Positions 17,736 to 26,456 of a stretch of DNA of 64,000 nt are shown piece by piece. Position numbers and translations under genes: made by a program. The DNA lies in assembly GCF_013359695.1 (NCBI RefSeq), contig NZ_JABFMU010000011.1, positions 1 to 64,000 of the forward strand. The letters are read 5' to 3'. How positions within the stretch are numbered: position 1 is the stretch's first letter; each line of letters starts with the position of its first letter. The stretch comes from Pseudomonas sp. C2B4. Its GTDB lineage: Bacteria; Pseudomonadota; Gammaproteobacteria; Pseudomonadales; Pseudomonadaceae. A model generated the notes under the pieces. That model made no database searches. It was not told the origin of the DNA and saw only the letters and a program-made list of their open reading frames with translations.

Positions 17736-18716
17736 TCACTTGACCAGCCGCGTTTCCTTCGACGGCCGATAGCCAAAATACGAGCTGTAGCACTTGCTGA
17801 AGTGGCTGGGCGAAACGAAGCCACAGGCCACCGATACTTCGACGATGCTCAAGGTGGTGTGCTGCAACAGGCGACGCGCTTCCGTGATGCGCAAGTCCAT
17901 GTAATAGCGCTGCGGCGTGGTGCCCAGTTGTTCCTTGAACAGGCGCTCGATCTGGCGGCGGGAGCGGCCCGCGTATTCACAGAGCGCTTCCATTTCCAGC
18001 GGCTCTTCGAGGTTGGCGTCCATCAGGTTGACCACCTCACGCAACGGACCACACACCGAGGCATTGAGCGAGGGTTTAATGCGCCGGTAACGGGACGCCT
18101 CGAAGGCCAGGATGTCTTCGATGCCGTCGGTCAACGCTTTGTCGTGCAATCCCCTGATCCACTCCAGCGCCATATAGAAGGTGCCGTTTGGACTGGAGGC
18201 CGTCAGGCGGTCGCGGTCCACCACATACGCTTCGCTGGTGACTTGCGTGAGCTTGGCGATTTCCGCCAGTGCTGGCCGGTGTTCCGGGTGAATCGCACAG
18301 CGATAGCCGTCCAGAAGGCCGGCTCGCCCGAGGAACCAGGCGCCATTCCATACCCCCGCTAACGTAACCCCCTGTTCGGCTGCGTCATGCAGGAGGTTGA
18401 TCAACGCCTCGTCAGCCTTGAGCGCGGTACGGTAGCCGCCACACACCACCAGCAGATCCAGCGCCTGAATCTCGGCATGACTGAGGCAGGCATCGGGTCG
18501 GATCACCAACCCCAGGTCGCTGATCACTTCCCCTTCGGTCAAGCCAAAGGTTTTCGTCGAGAACAGCTCGGGCCGCAACAGGTTGGCCGTGATGACGGTG
18601 TCGAGCGCCTGGGTGAACGCCGGCAACGAAAAATGCTCCAGCAGCAGGAATCCCGCCCGGGCCCGGACCGACTGGCCTTCGTGCTCATTGAGGTAACGCA
18701 GGTTCTTACCCTTCAT
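17736..18716 (-). CDS. GlxA-family AraC-type transcriptional regulator
   Basis: 326 residues from ATG 18716 (a TTG at 18746 is also possible). The N-terminal domain is DJ-1/PfpI-like (LLVVCGGYRTAL, GVTLAGVWNGAWFLGRAGLLDG); the C-terminus carries two AraC helix-turn-helix motifs (EALCEYAGRSRRQIERLFKE and SIVEVSVACGFVSPSHFSKCY). In Pseudomonas this architecture (GbdR, CdhR, SouR and others) controls quaternary-amine and amino-acid catabolism. The betaine-type ABC importer lies upstream on the same strand, so it is a candidate regulator of that cluster. Confidence 0.88.
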   Translation of the reverse strand: MKGKNLRYLNEHEGQSVRARAGFLLLEHFSLPAFTQALDTVITANLLRPELFSTKTFGLTEGEVISDLGLVIRPDACLSHAEIQALDLLVVCGGYRTALKADEALINLLHDAAEQGVTLAGVWNGAWFLGRAGLLDGYRCAIHPEHRPALAEIAKLTQVTSEAYVVDRDRLTASSPNGTFYMALEWIRGLHDKALTDGIEDILAFEASRYRRIKPSLNASVCGPLREVVNLMDANLEEPLEMEALCEYAGRSRRQIERLFKEQLGTTPQRYYMDLRITEARRLLQHTTLSIVEVSVACGFVSPSHFSKCYSSYFGYRPSKETRLVK

Positions 18717-18892
18717 GGCACCGCTGAACTGACGCCGCTCTACCAACGCACGCCTCGCTTCGTCGTGATGACGAACATGTGATTTAACGCCTTGATGGCT
18801 GCTACTCCTGACCGGGTTCGGTGAGTGGCCTGTTTACGCAAAATGAACGCCGTGGGCAAGTGGGTAGTACCACTTGATTCAGGACTAATCCC

Positions 18893-18980
18893 TGTGGGAG
18901 CGGACCTGCTCGCGAAGGGGGTGCAACATTCAGCATTGATGTTGACTGTCACACCGCTTTCGCGAGCAGGCTCGCTCCCA
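18893..18980. repeat. REPIN
   Basis: Left arm TGTGGGAGCGGACCTGCTCG (one variant base from the family), right arm standard. It is the first of two REPINs in the 414-base gap between the AraC gene and the ABC permease; no other feature was found in the gap. Confidence 0.88.
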
Positions 18981-19026
18981 CAAGGAACTTCGGCGGACAC
19001 TCATTGTGCGTACAACACAGATCATC

Positions 19027-19115
19027 TGTGGGAGCGAGCCTGCTCGCGAAGAAGCCGGCACAGCCAACATCAATGTGCCAGGCCCACCGCCTTCGCGAGC
19101 AGGCTCGCTCCCACA
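19027..19115. repeat. REPIN
   Basis: Second REPIN of the pair, 46 bases after the first and 16 bases from the stop codon of the last ABC gene, where it may protect the 3' end of that transcript. Confidence 0.88.
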
Positions 19116-19130
19116 CCCACACCCACACCC

Positions 19131-19982
19131 TTAAACCATCTGCCGTGGCGAATGACGCTGCAAGGCGCCGCGTGACAAGCGATCGAGCAGCAGCGCGACC
19201 GCAACGATCGCCAGACCGGCGCGTAGCCCCAGGCCCATTTCCATGCGGGTCAGCCCGCGGGTGACTTCGGCGCCAAGACCACCGGCGCCCACCAGCCCCG
19301 CCAACACCACCATCGCCAACGACAGCAGGATGCATTGGTTCAGCCCGACCAACAGCGTCGGCGCTGCGGTCGGTAATTCGATCTTGAACAGAATCGAGCG
19401 TGGCGAAGCACCCAGCGCCTGGCCCAGTTCCAGCAGGTCCTTGGGCAGTTGCTTGAACGCCAGGGTGGTCAAGCGCAGCATCGGCGGGATGCCATACACA
19501 ATGGTGGCAATGATCGCCGGCACGCGGCCGAGGCTGAACAACATCACGGCCGGAATCAGGTACACCCACGGCGGCACGGTTTGCATCACGTTGAGAATCG
19601 GCAGGAACGCCGCGTCCACACGCTTGACCCGCGCCGCCAGCACGCCCAGGGGAAAGGCAATCGCCACCGAGATCAGCACCGAGACCGAGACCAGGGCAAT
19701 GGTCTGCATCGACGCCACCCACAGCCCCGAAAACAGGCAGAACGCCAACATCAGCCCGGCAAAGATCGCCACCCGCAGGCTGGCGAAGATAAAGGCCAGC
19801 ACGACGACAACCGCGATCGACACGTAGGGCGACGGTGCCAGCAACGCGGTTTCGATGCCGCCCAGGGTGGTCTCGATCACTTTGCTGATCAGCACGAACA
19901 GACCGTGCAGATTGGCATTCAACCAATCGATGCCAGGGGCGAGAAACGCGCCGGGAGAGAAACGCAAATCCAGGAGGCTCAT
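19131..19982 (-). CDS. Betaine-type ABC transporter permease 2
   Basis: 283 residues with about six membrane segments and the BPD_transp_1 EAA-type loop (LGQALGASPRSILFKIELPTAAPTLLVGLNQC). The ProW/OpuAB type is recognised from PPWVYLIPAVMLF and MVVLAGLVGAGGLG. Its start overlaps the preceding permease stop by four bases. Two different permeases in one system imply a heterodimeric channel, as in some choline/betaine importers. Confidence 0.9.
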   Translation of the reverse strand: MSLLDLRFSPGAFLAPGIDWLNANLHGLFVLISKVIETTLGGIETALLAPSPYVSIAVVVVLAFIFASLRVAIFAGLMLAFCLFSGLWVASMQTIALVSVSVLISVAIAFPLGVLAARVKRVDAAFLPILNVMQTVPPWVYLIPAVMLFSLGRVPAIIATIVYGIPPMLRLTTLAFKQLPKDLLELGQALGASPRSILFKIELPTAAPTLLVGLNQCILLSLAMVVLAGLVGAGGLGAEVTRGLTRMEMGLGLRAGLAIVAVALLLDRLSRGALQRHSPRQMV

Positions 19983-20827
19983 TGACTGTCTCCCATCCGC
20001 GACTGCGCTGCGCTTTGGGCGAGCCGGTCGAGGATCATGGTCAGAATCACAATGGCAATCGCCGCGTTGATCGACTTGGCGATATCAAGGGTACGCACGG
20101 CGCCGTAGATCGATTCGCCGAGGCCACCGGAGCCGACAATTCCGGCGATCACCACCATGCCGAAGGCCATCATCAGGCTCTGGTTGACCCCGGCCATGAT
20201 GCTGGGCATGGCGAACGGCAGGCGAATCTTGAAGAACATCTGCAAGCCGGTGACACCGCTGGCCTCGCCCAGTTCGATGAACTCCTTGGGCGTCATGCGA
20301 ATGCCCAGGGACGTCAGGCGCAGCGCCGGCGGCACCGCCACAATAAAGGTGGCGAGCAGCGCGGTAGCAGGACCGTAGCCCAGCAGCGCGATCGCCGGCA
20401 GGAGGTAAATGTAGGGGGGCATGGTCTGGATCAGGTCCAGGCAAGGATCGACCACGCGATCGAACACCGGCGCCAGGCCCGCCAACACGCCCAAGGGCAC
20501 CGCGACGATCAAGGCCAGCACCGTGGCCGTGAGCACCAGTGCCAGCGTACTGACGGTTTCCGGCCACAGGCCGATCATGGCGCAGGCGAGCAATGCCAGG
20601 GTCGAGAGCACGGCAAAGCGAACCCCCACCATACGCCAGCCGATCAGGCCGATAACGATTGCAATGACGTAGTACGGCGGATACGCCAGGCACCACTGCA
20701 CACCTTTGAAAACGCCTTCCAGCACCGTGTTGGCTGATTCGAAGAGCCATTCACCGTGTTCGGAAAGCCACTCCAGGCCGGAGTCGACGACCGAGTCGAA
20801 CTGCGAGGAAAAATCGGGCGTGCTCAT
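19979..20827 (-). CDS. Betaine-type ABC transporter permease 1
   Basis: 282 residues. A long N-terminal extension (residues 1-70) leads into the transmembrane core with PPYIYLLPAIALLGYGPA, the EAA loop (ELGEASGVTGLQMFFKIRLPFAMPSIMAGVNQS) and IVGSGGLGESIYGAV. It is homologous to the next gene and to ProW. ATGA overlaps join it to both neighbours. Confidence 0.9.
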   Translation of the reverse strand: MSTPDFSSQFDSVVDSGLEWLSEHGEWLFESANTVLEGVFKGVQWCLAYPPYYVIAIVIGLIGWRMVGVRFAVLSTLALLACAMIGLWPETVSTLALVLTATVLALIVAVPLGVLAGLAPVFDRVVDPCLDLIQTMPPYIYLLPAIALLGYGPATALLATFIVAVPPALRLTSLGIRMTPKEFIELGEASGVTGLQMFFKIRLPFAMPSIMAGVNQSLMMAFGMVVIAGIVGSGGLGESIYGAVRTLDIAKSINAAIAIVILTMILDRLAQSAAQSRMGDSQ

Positions 20828-21942
20828 GTCGATGCCTCCAGGACGGTGGCCGCGTGTTCAGCCGCAACTTCATTCGGCAGACCTTGCACGCCTCGCAGCA
20901 GATCGCGCGGGGTGATCACCCCCACCACCGCGCCGTTTTTCACCACGGCGATGGCTTCGAGATTGGTTTGCGTGGTCAGGCCGATCAGCTCGTCGATGTC
21001 GGCTTCGGTGGAGGCTTTGGGCAATCGCGCCAGATCGCAGGACGGATTGACTGCCTGGTACGCCGCCACCGGGGTCATGACCGAATGGGCCTTGACCAGG
21101 TGCAGGCGGGAAATGCCGGCGACAAACTCCGCCACATAATCATCCGCCGGATTCAGGACAATCTCCTCGGCGGTGCCGACCTGGATGATCACGCCATCCT
21201 TCATGATCGCGATGCGATCGCCGATGCGGATCGCCTCTTCCAGGTCGTGGGTAATGAACACCGCAGATTTGCCCAGTTCCTTGGTCAACTGCCGGAACTC
21301 ATCCTGCAGTTGCCGGCGAATCAGCGGATCCAGTGCACTGAAGGGTTCATCCATCAGGATCACTTCGGGGTCGGCGGTAATGGCCCGCGCCAGCCCCACC
21401 CGCTGCTGCATCCCGCCCGACAATTCACTGGGGTAGCGTGAGGCCCAATCAGTCAGACCGACCTTGGCCAGCGCCCGCTCTGCCACCTGATAACGCTCGG
21501 CTTTGCCGACACCCTGCACTTCCAGGCCGAACGCGGTGTTTTCCAGCACCGTGCGATTGGGCAGCAAGGCGACGCTCTGAAACACCATGCCGATGTTACG
21601 TGCCCTGACTTCCCGCAATTTCGCGGGAGACAGTGCGGCCAGGTCGTTGCCCTTGACGAACACTTTCCCGGAGCTGGGCGTAATCAACTTGTTGAGGAGC
21701 CTGATAAGGGTGGACTTGCCACTGCCGGACAGCCCCATGATGCAAAAGATCTCGCCGCGACGAACCTGGAGACTGACATCGGACACCCCGACCACGCAGC
21801 CATAATCCTGCAGGATCTGGGTTTTACTGAGTCCCTTTTGCACCACAGCATCCATCGCTGCCTTGGCGTTCTGACCGAAGATTTTCCAGACTGACTGACA
21901 ATCCACGAGCACTTCGTTAGTGTCTATTTTGACCGTATTCAT
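20824..21942 (-). CDS. Betaine-type ABC transporter ATPase with CBS domain (ProV/OpuAA type)
   Basis: 372 residues. Walker A GLSGSGKST, signature LSGGMQQR, Walker B VILMDEPF and switch His ITHD are all present. The N-terminal helix-rich extension (WKIFGQNAKAAMDAVVQKGLSK) and the C-terminal CBS-like region (from about 290) are typical of ProV, where they sense ionic strength. It powers the two permeases downstream. Confidence 0.92.
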   Translation of the reverse strand: MNTVKIDTNEVLVDCQSVWKIFGQNAKAAMDAVVQKGLSKTQILQDYGCVVGVSDVSLQVRRGEIFCIMGLSGSGKSTLIRLLNKLITPSSGKVFVKGNDLAALSPAKLREVRARNIGMVFQSVALLPNRTVLENTAFGLEVQGVGKAERYQVAERALAKVGLTDWASRYPSELSGGMQQRVGLARAITADPEVILMDEPFSALDPLIRRQLQDEFRQLTKELGKSAVFITHDLEEAIRIGDRIAIMKDGVIIQVGTAEEIVLNPADDYVAEFVAGISRLHLVKAHSVMTPVAAYQAVNPSCDLARLPKASTEADIDELIGLTTQTNLEAIAVVKNGAVVGVITPRDLLRGVQGLPNEVAAEHAATVLEAST

Positions 21943-22010
21943 TTGTTTGCCTATTGAACCAGTTTTGCTGGTTTTTCTAATTGATCAAAACTCGGCAGTG
22001 GCATGACTAC

Positions 22011-22112
22011 TGTAGGAGCGAGCTCTGCTCGCGATGGTCGTTAACGATTACGAGGGCTGCCTGAATGAACACGGTGCCTTCAAGTCCATCGCGAGCAGAG
22101 CTCGCTCCTACA
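22011..22112. repeat. REPIN between binding-protein and ATPase genes
   Basis: Arms are of the TGTAGGAGCGAGCTCTGCTCG variant. It starts 68 bases beyond the ATPase start and ends four bases from the stop of the binding-protein gene. It therefore falls inside the probable operon, like the REP between malE and malF in E. coli. Confidence 0.88.
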
Positions 22113-22116
22113 AGGA

Positions 22117-22968
22117 TTATGGCTTCTTAATATTTTCCCAGCGCTTCAACAGGTCAGCATTTTTGGTCGTCCAGTCGTTGACCGCCTGCTCCATGCTTTT
22201 CCCGTCTTTAACCTGGCCATTTATGTTGGTGATATCGCCCAGCGGAACATAAACACTGGCAATGACTTCACGGGCATGCGGGTATTCCTGGGTAAAACCC
22301 TTATGTCCGATCCAGTAGTAGCCTTGTGGCGGCGGGAATACGCCTTTTGGATCTTTCAGGAACTTGAGATCAAACTTTTGCGCCATCCAGGACGGTTCCC
22401 ATACGGTCACCGCCACCCACTCCTTGCGATCCACCGCCGACTTCAGGGCCGCTGTCATCGCCGCGGTGCTGCCTTCGAGCAGTTGCAGTTTGATGCCGTA
22501 GTCCTTGACCGCTTTGGTGGCATCACTCATCAGGCCGGAGCCCGGTTCGATACCGATGATCTTTCCGCCGAACTTCTCGGCGTTGTCATTGAGCTGTTCA
22601 AGCGAGTCGATGTCGACGTACTTGGGCACCGCGATTGCCTGGTAGAGGCCATAGGACACCGGCGACAGTTTTTCCAGGCGGTTCTTGTTCTTGTTCCAGT
22701 AATCCTGCGCCGCATAGTCGGTCTGCGAGGCCAGTATCTGGATATCGCCCTTGGTCAGTGCCGCGTAGGCAATGCCCCACTCGGAGAATTCGATGACCTT
22801 GACCGTATAGCCGGAGTCTTCAAGCACCTTCTTGGTAATACCGGTAATGGGCGTCAAGTCTTCCCATGACAGGGTACCGACCGTGATGGTCTTCTCTTCC
22901 GCTTGCACAGGCAGTATGAACATGCCCATAAGCGCGACCGCGCAAACTGCCTTAAAAAACTTGTTCAT
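22117..22968 (-). CDS. Betaine-type ABC transporter substrate-binding protein (OpuAC family)
   Basis: 283 residues with a signal peptide ending at VQA. It is an OpuAC/ProX fold with aromatic residues for a quaternary amine, for example SWEDLTP, QDYWNKN and TVWEPSWMAQKFDLKFL. It is first in the importer operon. The exact ligand (betaine, carnitine, choline or another methylated amine) cannot be read from sequence. Confidence 0.9.
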   Translation of the reverse strand: MNKFFKAVCAVALMGMFILPVQAEEKTITVGTLSWEDLTPITGITKKVLEDSGYTVKVIEFSEWGIAYAALTKGDIQILASQTDYAAQDYWNKNKNRLEKLSPVSYGLYQAIAVPKYVDIDSLEQLNDNAEKFGGKIIGIEPGSGLMSDATKAVKDYGIKLQLLEGSTAAMTAALKSAVDRKEWVAVTVWEPSWMAQKFDLKFLKDPKGVFPPPQGYYWIGHKGFTQEYPHAREVIASVYVPLGDITNINGQVKDGKSMEQAVNDWTTKNADLLKRWENIKKP

Positions 22969-23171
22969 GGCGTTCCTCGATTTTCAATCAATCTGTTTTT
23001 ATCAGCCTCTAAACAATAGAAGCCCGTGGCGTGAAACTTTTCGTCCACCATCCGGTTCAGCGTTTATTGCCTGTCAGCTCTGCCCTGCTCTTGTCAGAGT
23101 TGACACTCAATGCCGTGTGCCACTTGGGCACTTACTTATATTGATCGGGCCGGGATCAATATCTCCAAATA

Positions 23172-23858
23172 CTATTTGGATAAATACATCAGGTCCGCTT
23201 TCATCCCTTGAGGTGCAATAAACATTTCCATGTTTTCGCGAGAAAGTTCCCAATGTTCAAACACCAGATCCACCACAGCGCTCTCGTCGCGATTTTCGAT
23301 GGCGACAATAAATGAATCGTGATGTTCGGCTGAAAGTTCCAGGCGTTTCTCGGTGTCCTCGTCGCGAGGACGGAAAAACGTATGGCCGATCCGGGCATGA
23401 TCAATCAGCAATCGTTCCAGGCTCGGTTCCAGGTACTGGTTACCGGCCATTTCACCCATGATCGCGTGGAATCGATTGTTCTCCACCACCATCATCAGCG
23501 CATCGCGGGACACCGTCGCGGCGCGGAAACGGCGCTGGGTTTCCTTGAGGTCGGCCAGTTGATGAGCCTTGAAGTTCTGCACCGCCAAGCGACCGATCGC
23601 GGCGTAGACCATGGGCGCCACCAGGAAGAAGTTGCGCAGCGTCGAGTGGTTCATCGGGATCACCCGCGCGCCGCGGTTCTCCCGGATATCGATGTAGCCC
23701 TCGCCCGCCAGCCGCCGGAACACTTCACGCACCGGGGTCCGTGAAAGCCCGTAGCGCTCGCTGATCGCCACCTCGTCCAGCGCCTCGTCGGGGTCCAGTT
23801 CCATGGTGAGGATCTGACGCTTGAGGTCGTCATAAAGAGTGCTCTTGCCGTTTTTCAC
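23172..23858 (-). CDS. GntR-family (FCD) regulator, copy 2
   Basis: 228 residues. Winged helix (AISERYGLSRTPVREVFRRL) and FCD domain (ENNRFHAIMG, HARIGHTFFRP). It is paralogous to the GntR at 16772. It lies 204 bases upstream of the importer operon on the same strand and is divergent from the leuCD-like pair, so it could control either. A large palindrome stands in its promoter region. Confidence 0.88.
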   Translation of the reverse strand: MKNGKSTLYDDLKRQILTMELDPDEALDEVAISERYGLSRTPVREVFRRLAGEGYIDIRENRGARVIPMNHSTLRNFFLVAPMVYAAIGRLAVQNFKAHQLADLKETQRRFRAATVSRDALMMVVENNRFHAIMGEMAGNQYLEPSLERLLIDHARIGHTFFRPRDEDTEKRLELSAEHHDSFIVAIENRDESAVVDLVFEHWELSRENMEMFIAPQGMKADLMYLSK

Positions 23859-24306
23859 AAAAGACCTCCGGGGCAGTCGAATCAGCGCTTTGGCGTGTTG
23901 TTGAAATCAGATTCGCACGGGTTTCGGGTACCGTCAATGCTTTGTATTTTTTATGTATACACAGAAAATACTGTAAGAACACACATGCAAAATCTCTCCA
24001 GCCCTTTAAAAACAGGGGCTTGGATTTGAGTGATGGAATCGGGATGGTCGCTAACAGGAATGTTTTCTGTCGCGGATTGAATGGCCTGTCCGGCCGGTAG
24101 TGGGCCACGCCACAGAAAGGGTTGCCCCTGCGCGACAGGTTCGGGAGCACCAACGCCATATTCGTCATTCAGACGCAGAAGCGATTATTCACAATGCGTG
24201 CGCAAAGGCATCACTTATTGCGCCTTGATGCAGGATTCGCGACGAATATTCTATCCCTACGTTAGAAACCCGTGATCTCGCACAAGACTGAAAAAGAGCC
24301 CACTCC
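23859..24306. other. 448-base divergent intergenic region
   Basis: It holds the promoters for the GntR gene and the leuC-like gene. Apart from the palindrome at 23944-23971 it shows no gene, repeat or RNA that I can support. The part from 24000 to 24300 is featureless. Confidence 0.5.
23944..23971. promoter_or_regulatory. Nested palindrome, candidate GntR operator
   Basis: GTATTTT-N4-GTATAC-N4-AAAATAC: the outer 7-bp arms and the inner hexamer share exactly the same centre. It lies 86 bases upstream of the GntR start. FCD-type GntR proteins bind such short palindromes as dimers. Which regulator binds is inference. Confidence 0.55.
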
Positions 24307-25728
24307 ATGACCTGCCCCAGAACGCTCTACCAAAAGCACATCGACAGCCACACCGTTTGCGAACTCGACGATCAGGGCCACGTGCTGCTGTACATCGATC
24401 GCCAGGTGGCCAACGAATACACCAGCCCGCAGGCGTTCAGCGGCCTACGCGAGTCGGGACGCAAGGTCTGGCGTCCGGGCGCGACACTGGCCGTGGTCGA
24501 CCACGTGAACCCCACGACCCCAACCCGCATCGCGACGATGCCCGACGCCGGCGGTGCCCGACAGGTTTCGTACTTCGAAGAAAACTGCCGCGACTTCGGC
24601 ATCGAACTGTTCGACGTGCTGGACAAGCGCCAGGGCATCGAACACGTCGTCGCCCCCGAGCAGGGTTTTATCCTGCCCGGCATGGTGGTCGCCGCCGGTG
24701 ACAGCCACACCACTACCTACGGGGCCCTGGGCGCTTTCGGCTTCGGTATCGGCACCTCGGAAATCGAGCACCTGCTGGCATCGCAAACCCTGGTCTACAA
24801 ACGCCTGAAGACGATGCGCGTGACCGTCAACGGCCTGCTCGGCAGCGGCGTGACGTCCAAGGACATCATCATGGCCCTGATCGAAAAAATAGGTGCCTCG
24901 GGCGCCACCGGTTATGCGATTGAATTCGCGGGCCCGGCGATCAGCGACCTCAGCGTCGAAGCGCGCATGACCATCTGCAACATGGCTGTCGAGGCTGGCG
25001 CCAGGGGCGCATTCATGGCGCCGGATGAGAAGGTGTTCGCTTATCTGCAACTCAAGCCGCGTGCGCCTCGGGGCGAGACATGGACCCGGGCCGTTGCCAA
25101 ATGGCGAGCACTCCATAGCGATGAAGGCGCGGTGTTCGACCGCGAAGTCACCCTCGATGTCGGCACTCTGGAACCCATGGTCACCTGGGGCACCAGCCCC
25201 GATCAGGCTGCACCGGTCGGCAGCCATGTGCCGGACCCGGCCACCGAGCCGGACCTGATTCTGCGCCAGGGCATGCAACGCGCCCTGGACTACATGGGCC
25301 TGGCGCCCGGTATGCCGTTGAGTGACGTGGTCATCAGCCATGCCTTCATCGGTTCCTGCACCAACGCGCGTATCGAAGACTTGCGGGATGTCGCCCGCGT
25401 CGTGCGTGGCAAGCGCGTGGCCGCTCATGTGCGGGCGATGATCGTTCCCGGCTCGACACTGGTTCGCAATCAGGCTGAAAACGAGGGGCTGGCGCAGATT
25501 TTCCTCGACGCCGGTTTCGAATGGCGGCAATCCGGTTGCTCGATGTGCCTGGCCATGAATGACGATGTGCTCGCGCCCGGCGACCGTTGCGCATCCAGTA
25601 CCAACCGTAATTTCGAAGGTCGTCAGGGTGCCGGTGCACGCACCCACTTGATGAGCCCCGCCATGGTCGCGGCTGCCGCGATCAGCGGGCATTTGACCGA
25701 CGTCCGCTCATTCGCTCTGGAGGCTTGA
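24307..25728 (+). CDS. Isopropylmalate dehydratase-type large subunit (LeuC paralogue)
   Basis: 473 residues, an aconitase-superfamily large subunit. The [4Fe-4S] ligands are Cys in FIGSCTN and the pair in SGCSMC. DHVNPTT and AAGDSHTTTYGALGAFGFGIGTSE are substrate and cluster motifs of LeuC. With the small subunit it should isomerise or hydrate a 2-alkylmalate-like acid. Biosynthetic leuCD in pseudomonads is linked to leuB, which is absent here, so this copy is probably catabolic. Confidence 0.85.
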   Translation: MTCPRTLYQKHIDSHTVCELDDQGHVLLYIDRQVANEYTSPQAFSGLRESGRKVWRPGATLAVVDHVNPTTPTRIATMPDAGGARQVSYFEENCRDFGIELFDVLDKRQGIEHVVAPEQGFILPGMVVAAGDSHTTTYGALGAFGFGIGTSEIEHLLASQTLVYKRLKTMRVTVNGLLGSGVTSKDIIMALIEKIGASGATGYAIEFAGPAISDLSVEARMTICNMAVEAGARGAFMAPDEKVFAYLQLKPRAPRGETWTRAVAKWRALHSDEGAVFDREVTLDVGTLEPMVTWGTSPDQAAPVGSHVPDPATEPDLILRQGMQRALDYMGLAPGMPLSDVVISHAFIGSCTNARIEDLRDVARVVRGKRVAAHVRAMIVPGSTLVRNQAENEGLAQIFLDAGFEWRQSGCSMCLAMNDDVLAPGDRCASSTNRNFEGRQGAGARTHLMSPAMVAAAAISGHLTDVRSFALEA

Positions 25729-25731
25729 ACC

Positions 25732-26340
25732 ATGCAACCTTTCACTACGGTCAGCGGCAGCGCCGCCCCACTGTTGGCTGCCAATATTGACACCGATGTG
25801 ATCATGCCCAAGCAGTTCCTCAAGGGCATCGATCGCCAGGGACTGGATCGGGGACTGTTCTTTGATTTGCGCTTTCTGGCATCCGGTGAGCCCAACCCCG
25901 ATTTCGTCCTCAACCAGCCAGCCTGGAACGATGCAGCCTTTTTGGTCGTCGGTCCCAACTTTGGATGCGGGTCCAGTCGCGAGCACGCGGTCTGGGGGCT
26001 CAAGCAAGTGGGGATCAGGGCCTTGATTGGCACCCGCTTCGCCGGGATTTTCTACGATAACTGCCAGCGTAACGGGGTGTTGGCGATTCAGCTGTCGGAG
26101 GTTCAACTGAAGCAGGTTGCCGCCGTGGTCGGTGATGCAGCGACAGCCCGGATCAGCGTCAACCTGCCGGAGCAAACCCTCTCACTGGCTGACGGCAGCG
26201 TGATCCCGTTCGAGATCGATCAGTTGCGCAAACAGTCGTTGCTGCTGGGGCTGGATGCCATCGGCACGACGCTGCAACGGGCCGAGCAGATTCGCCGTTT
26301 TGAAGCGCGGCATCTGGCGGACAATCCCTGGCTAGCCTGA
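25732..26340 (+). CDS. Isopropylmalate dehydratase-type small subunit (LeuD paralogue)
   Basis: 202 residues, the swivelling domain of the enzyme. NIDTDVIMPKQFLK, the FGCGSSREHA active-site loop and RFAGIFYDNCQRNG are LeuD signatures. The start is three bases after the leuC-like stop, so the two are one transcription unit. Confidence 0.87.
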   Translation: MQPFTTVSGSAAPLLAANIDTDVIMPKQFLKGIDRQGLDRGLFFDLRFLASGEPNPDFVLNQPAWNDAAFLVVGPNFGCGSSREHAVWGLKQVGIRALIGTRFAGIFYDNCQRNGVLAIQLSEVQLKQVAAVVGDAATARISVNLPEQTLSLADGSVIPFEIDQLRKQSLLLGLDAIGTTLQRAEQIRRFEARHLADNPWLA

Positions 26341-26357
26341 CAGCAGTACGCTGTACC

Positions 26358-26446
26358 TGTGGGAGCGAGCCTGCTCGCGAATAGGCTGTGTCAGTCGACG
26401 TTAATGCCGCCTGATACACCGCTTTCGCGAGCAGGCTCGCTCCCAC
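26358..26446. repeat. REPIN
   Basis: Standard TGTGGGAG...CTCCCACA doublet between two convergent genes (leuD-like and lysR). Confidence 0.88.
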
Positions 26447-26456
26447 AGAGGGCTCA

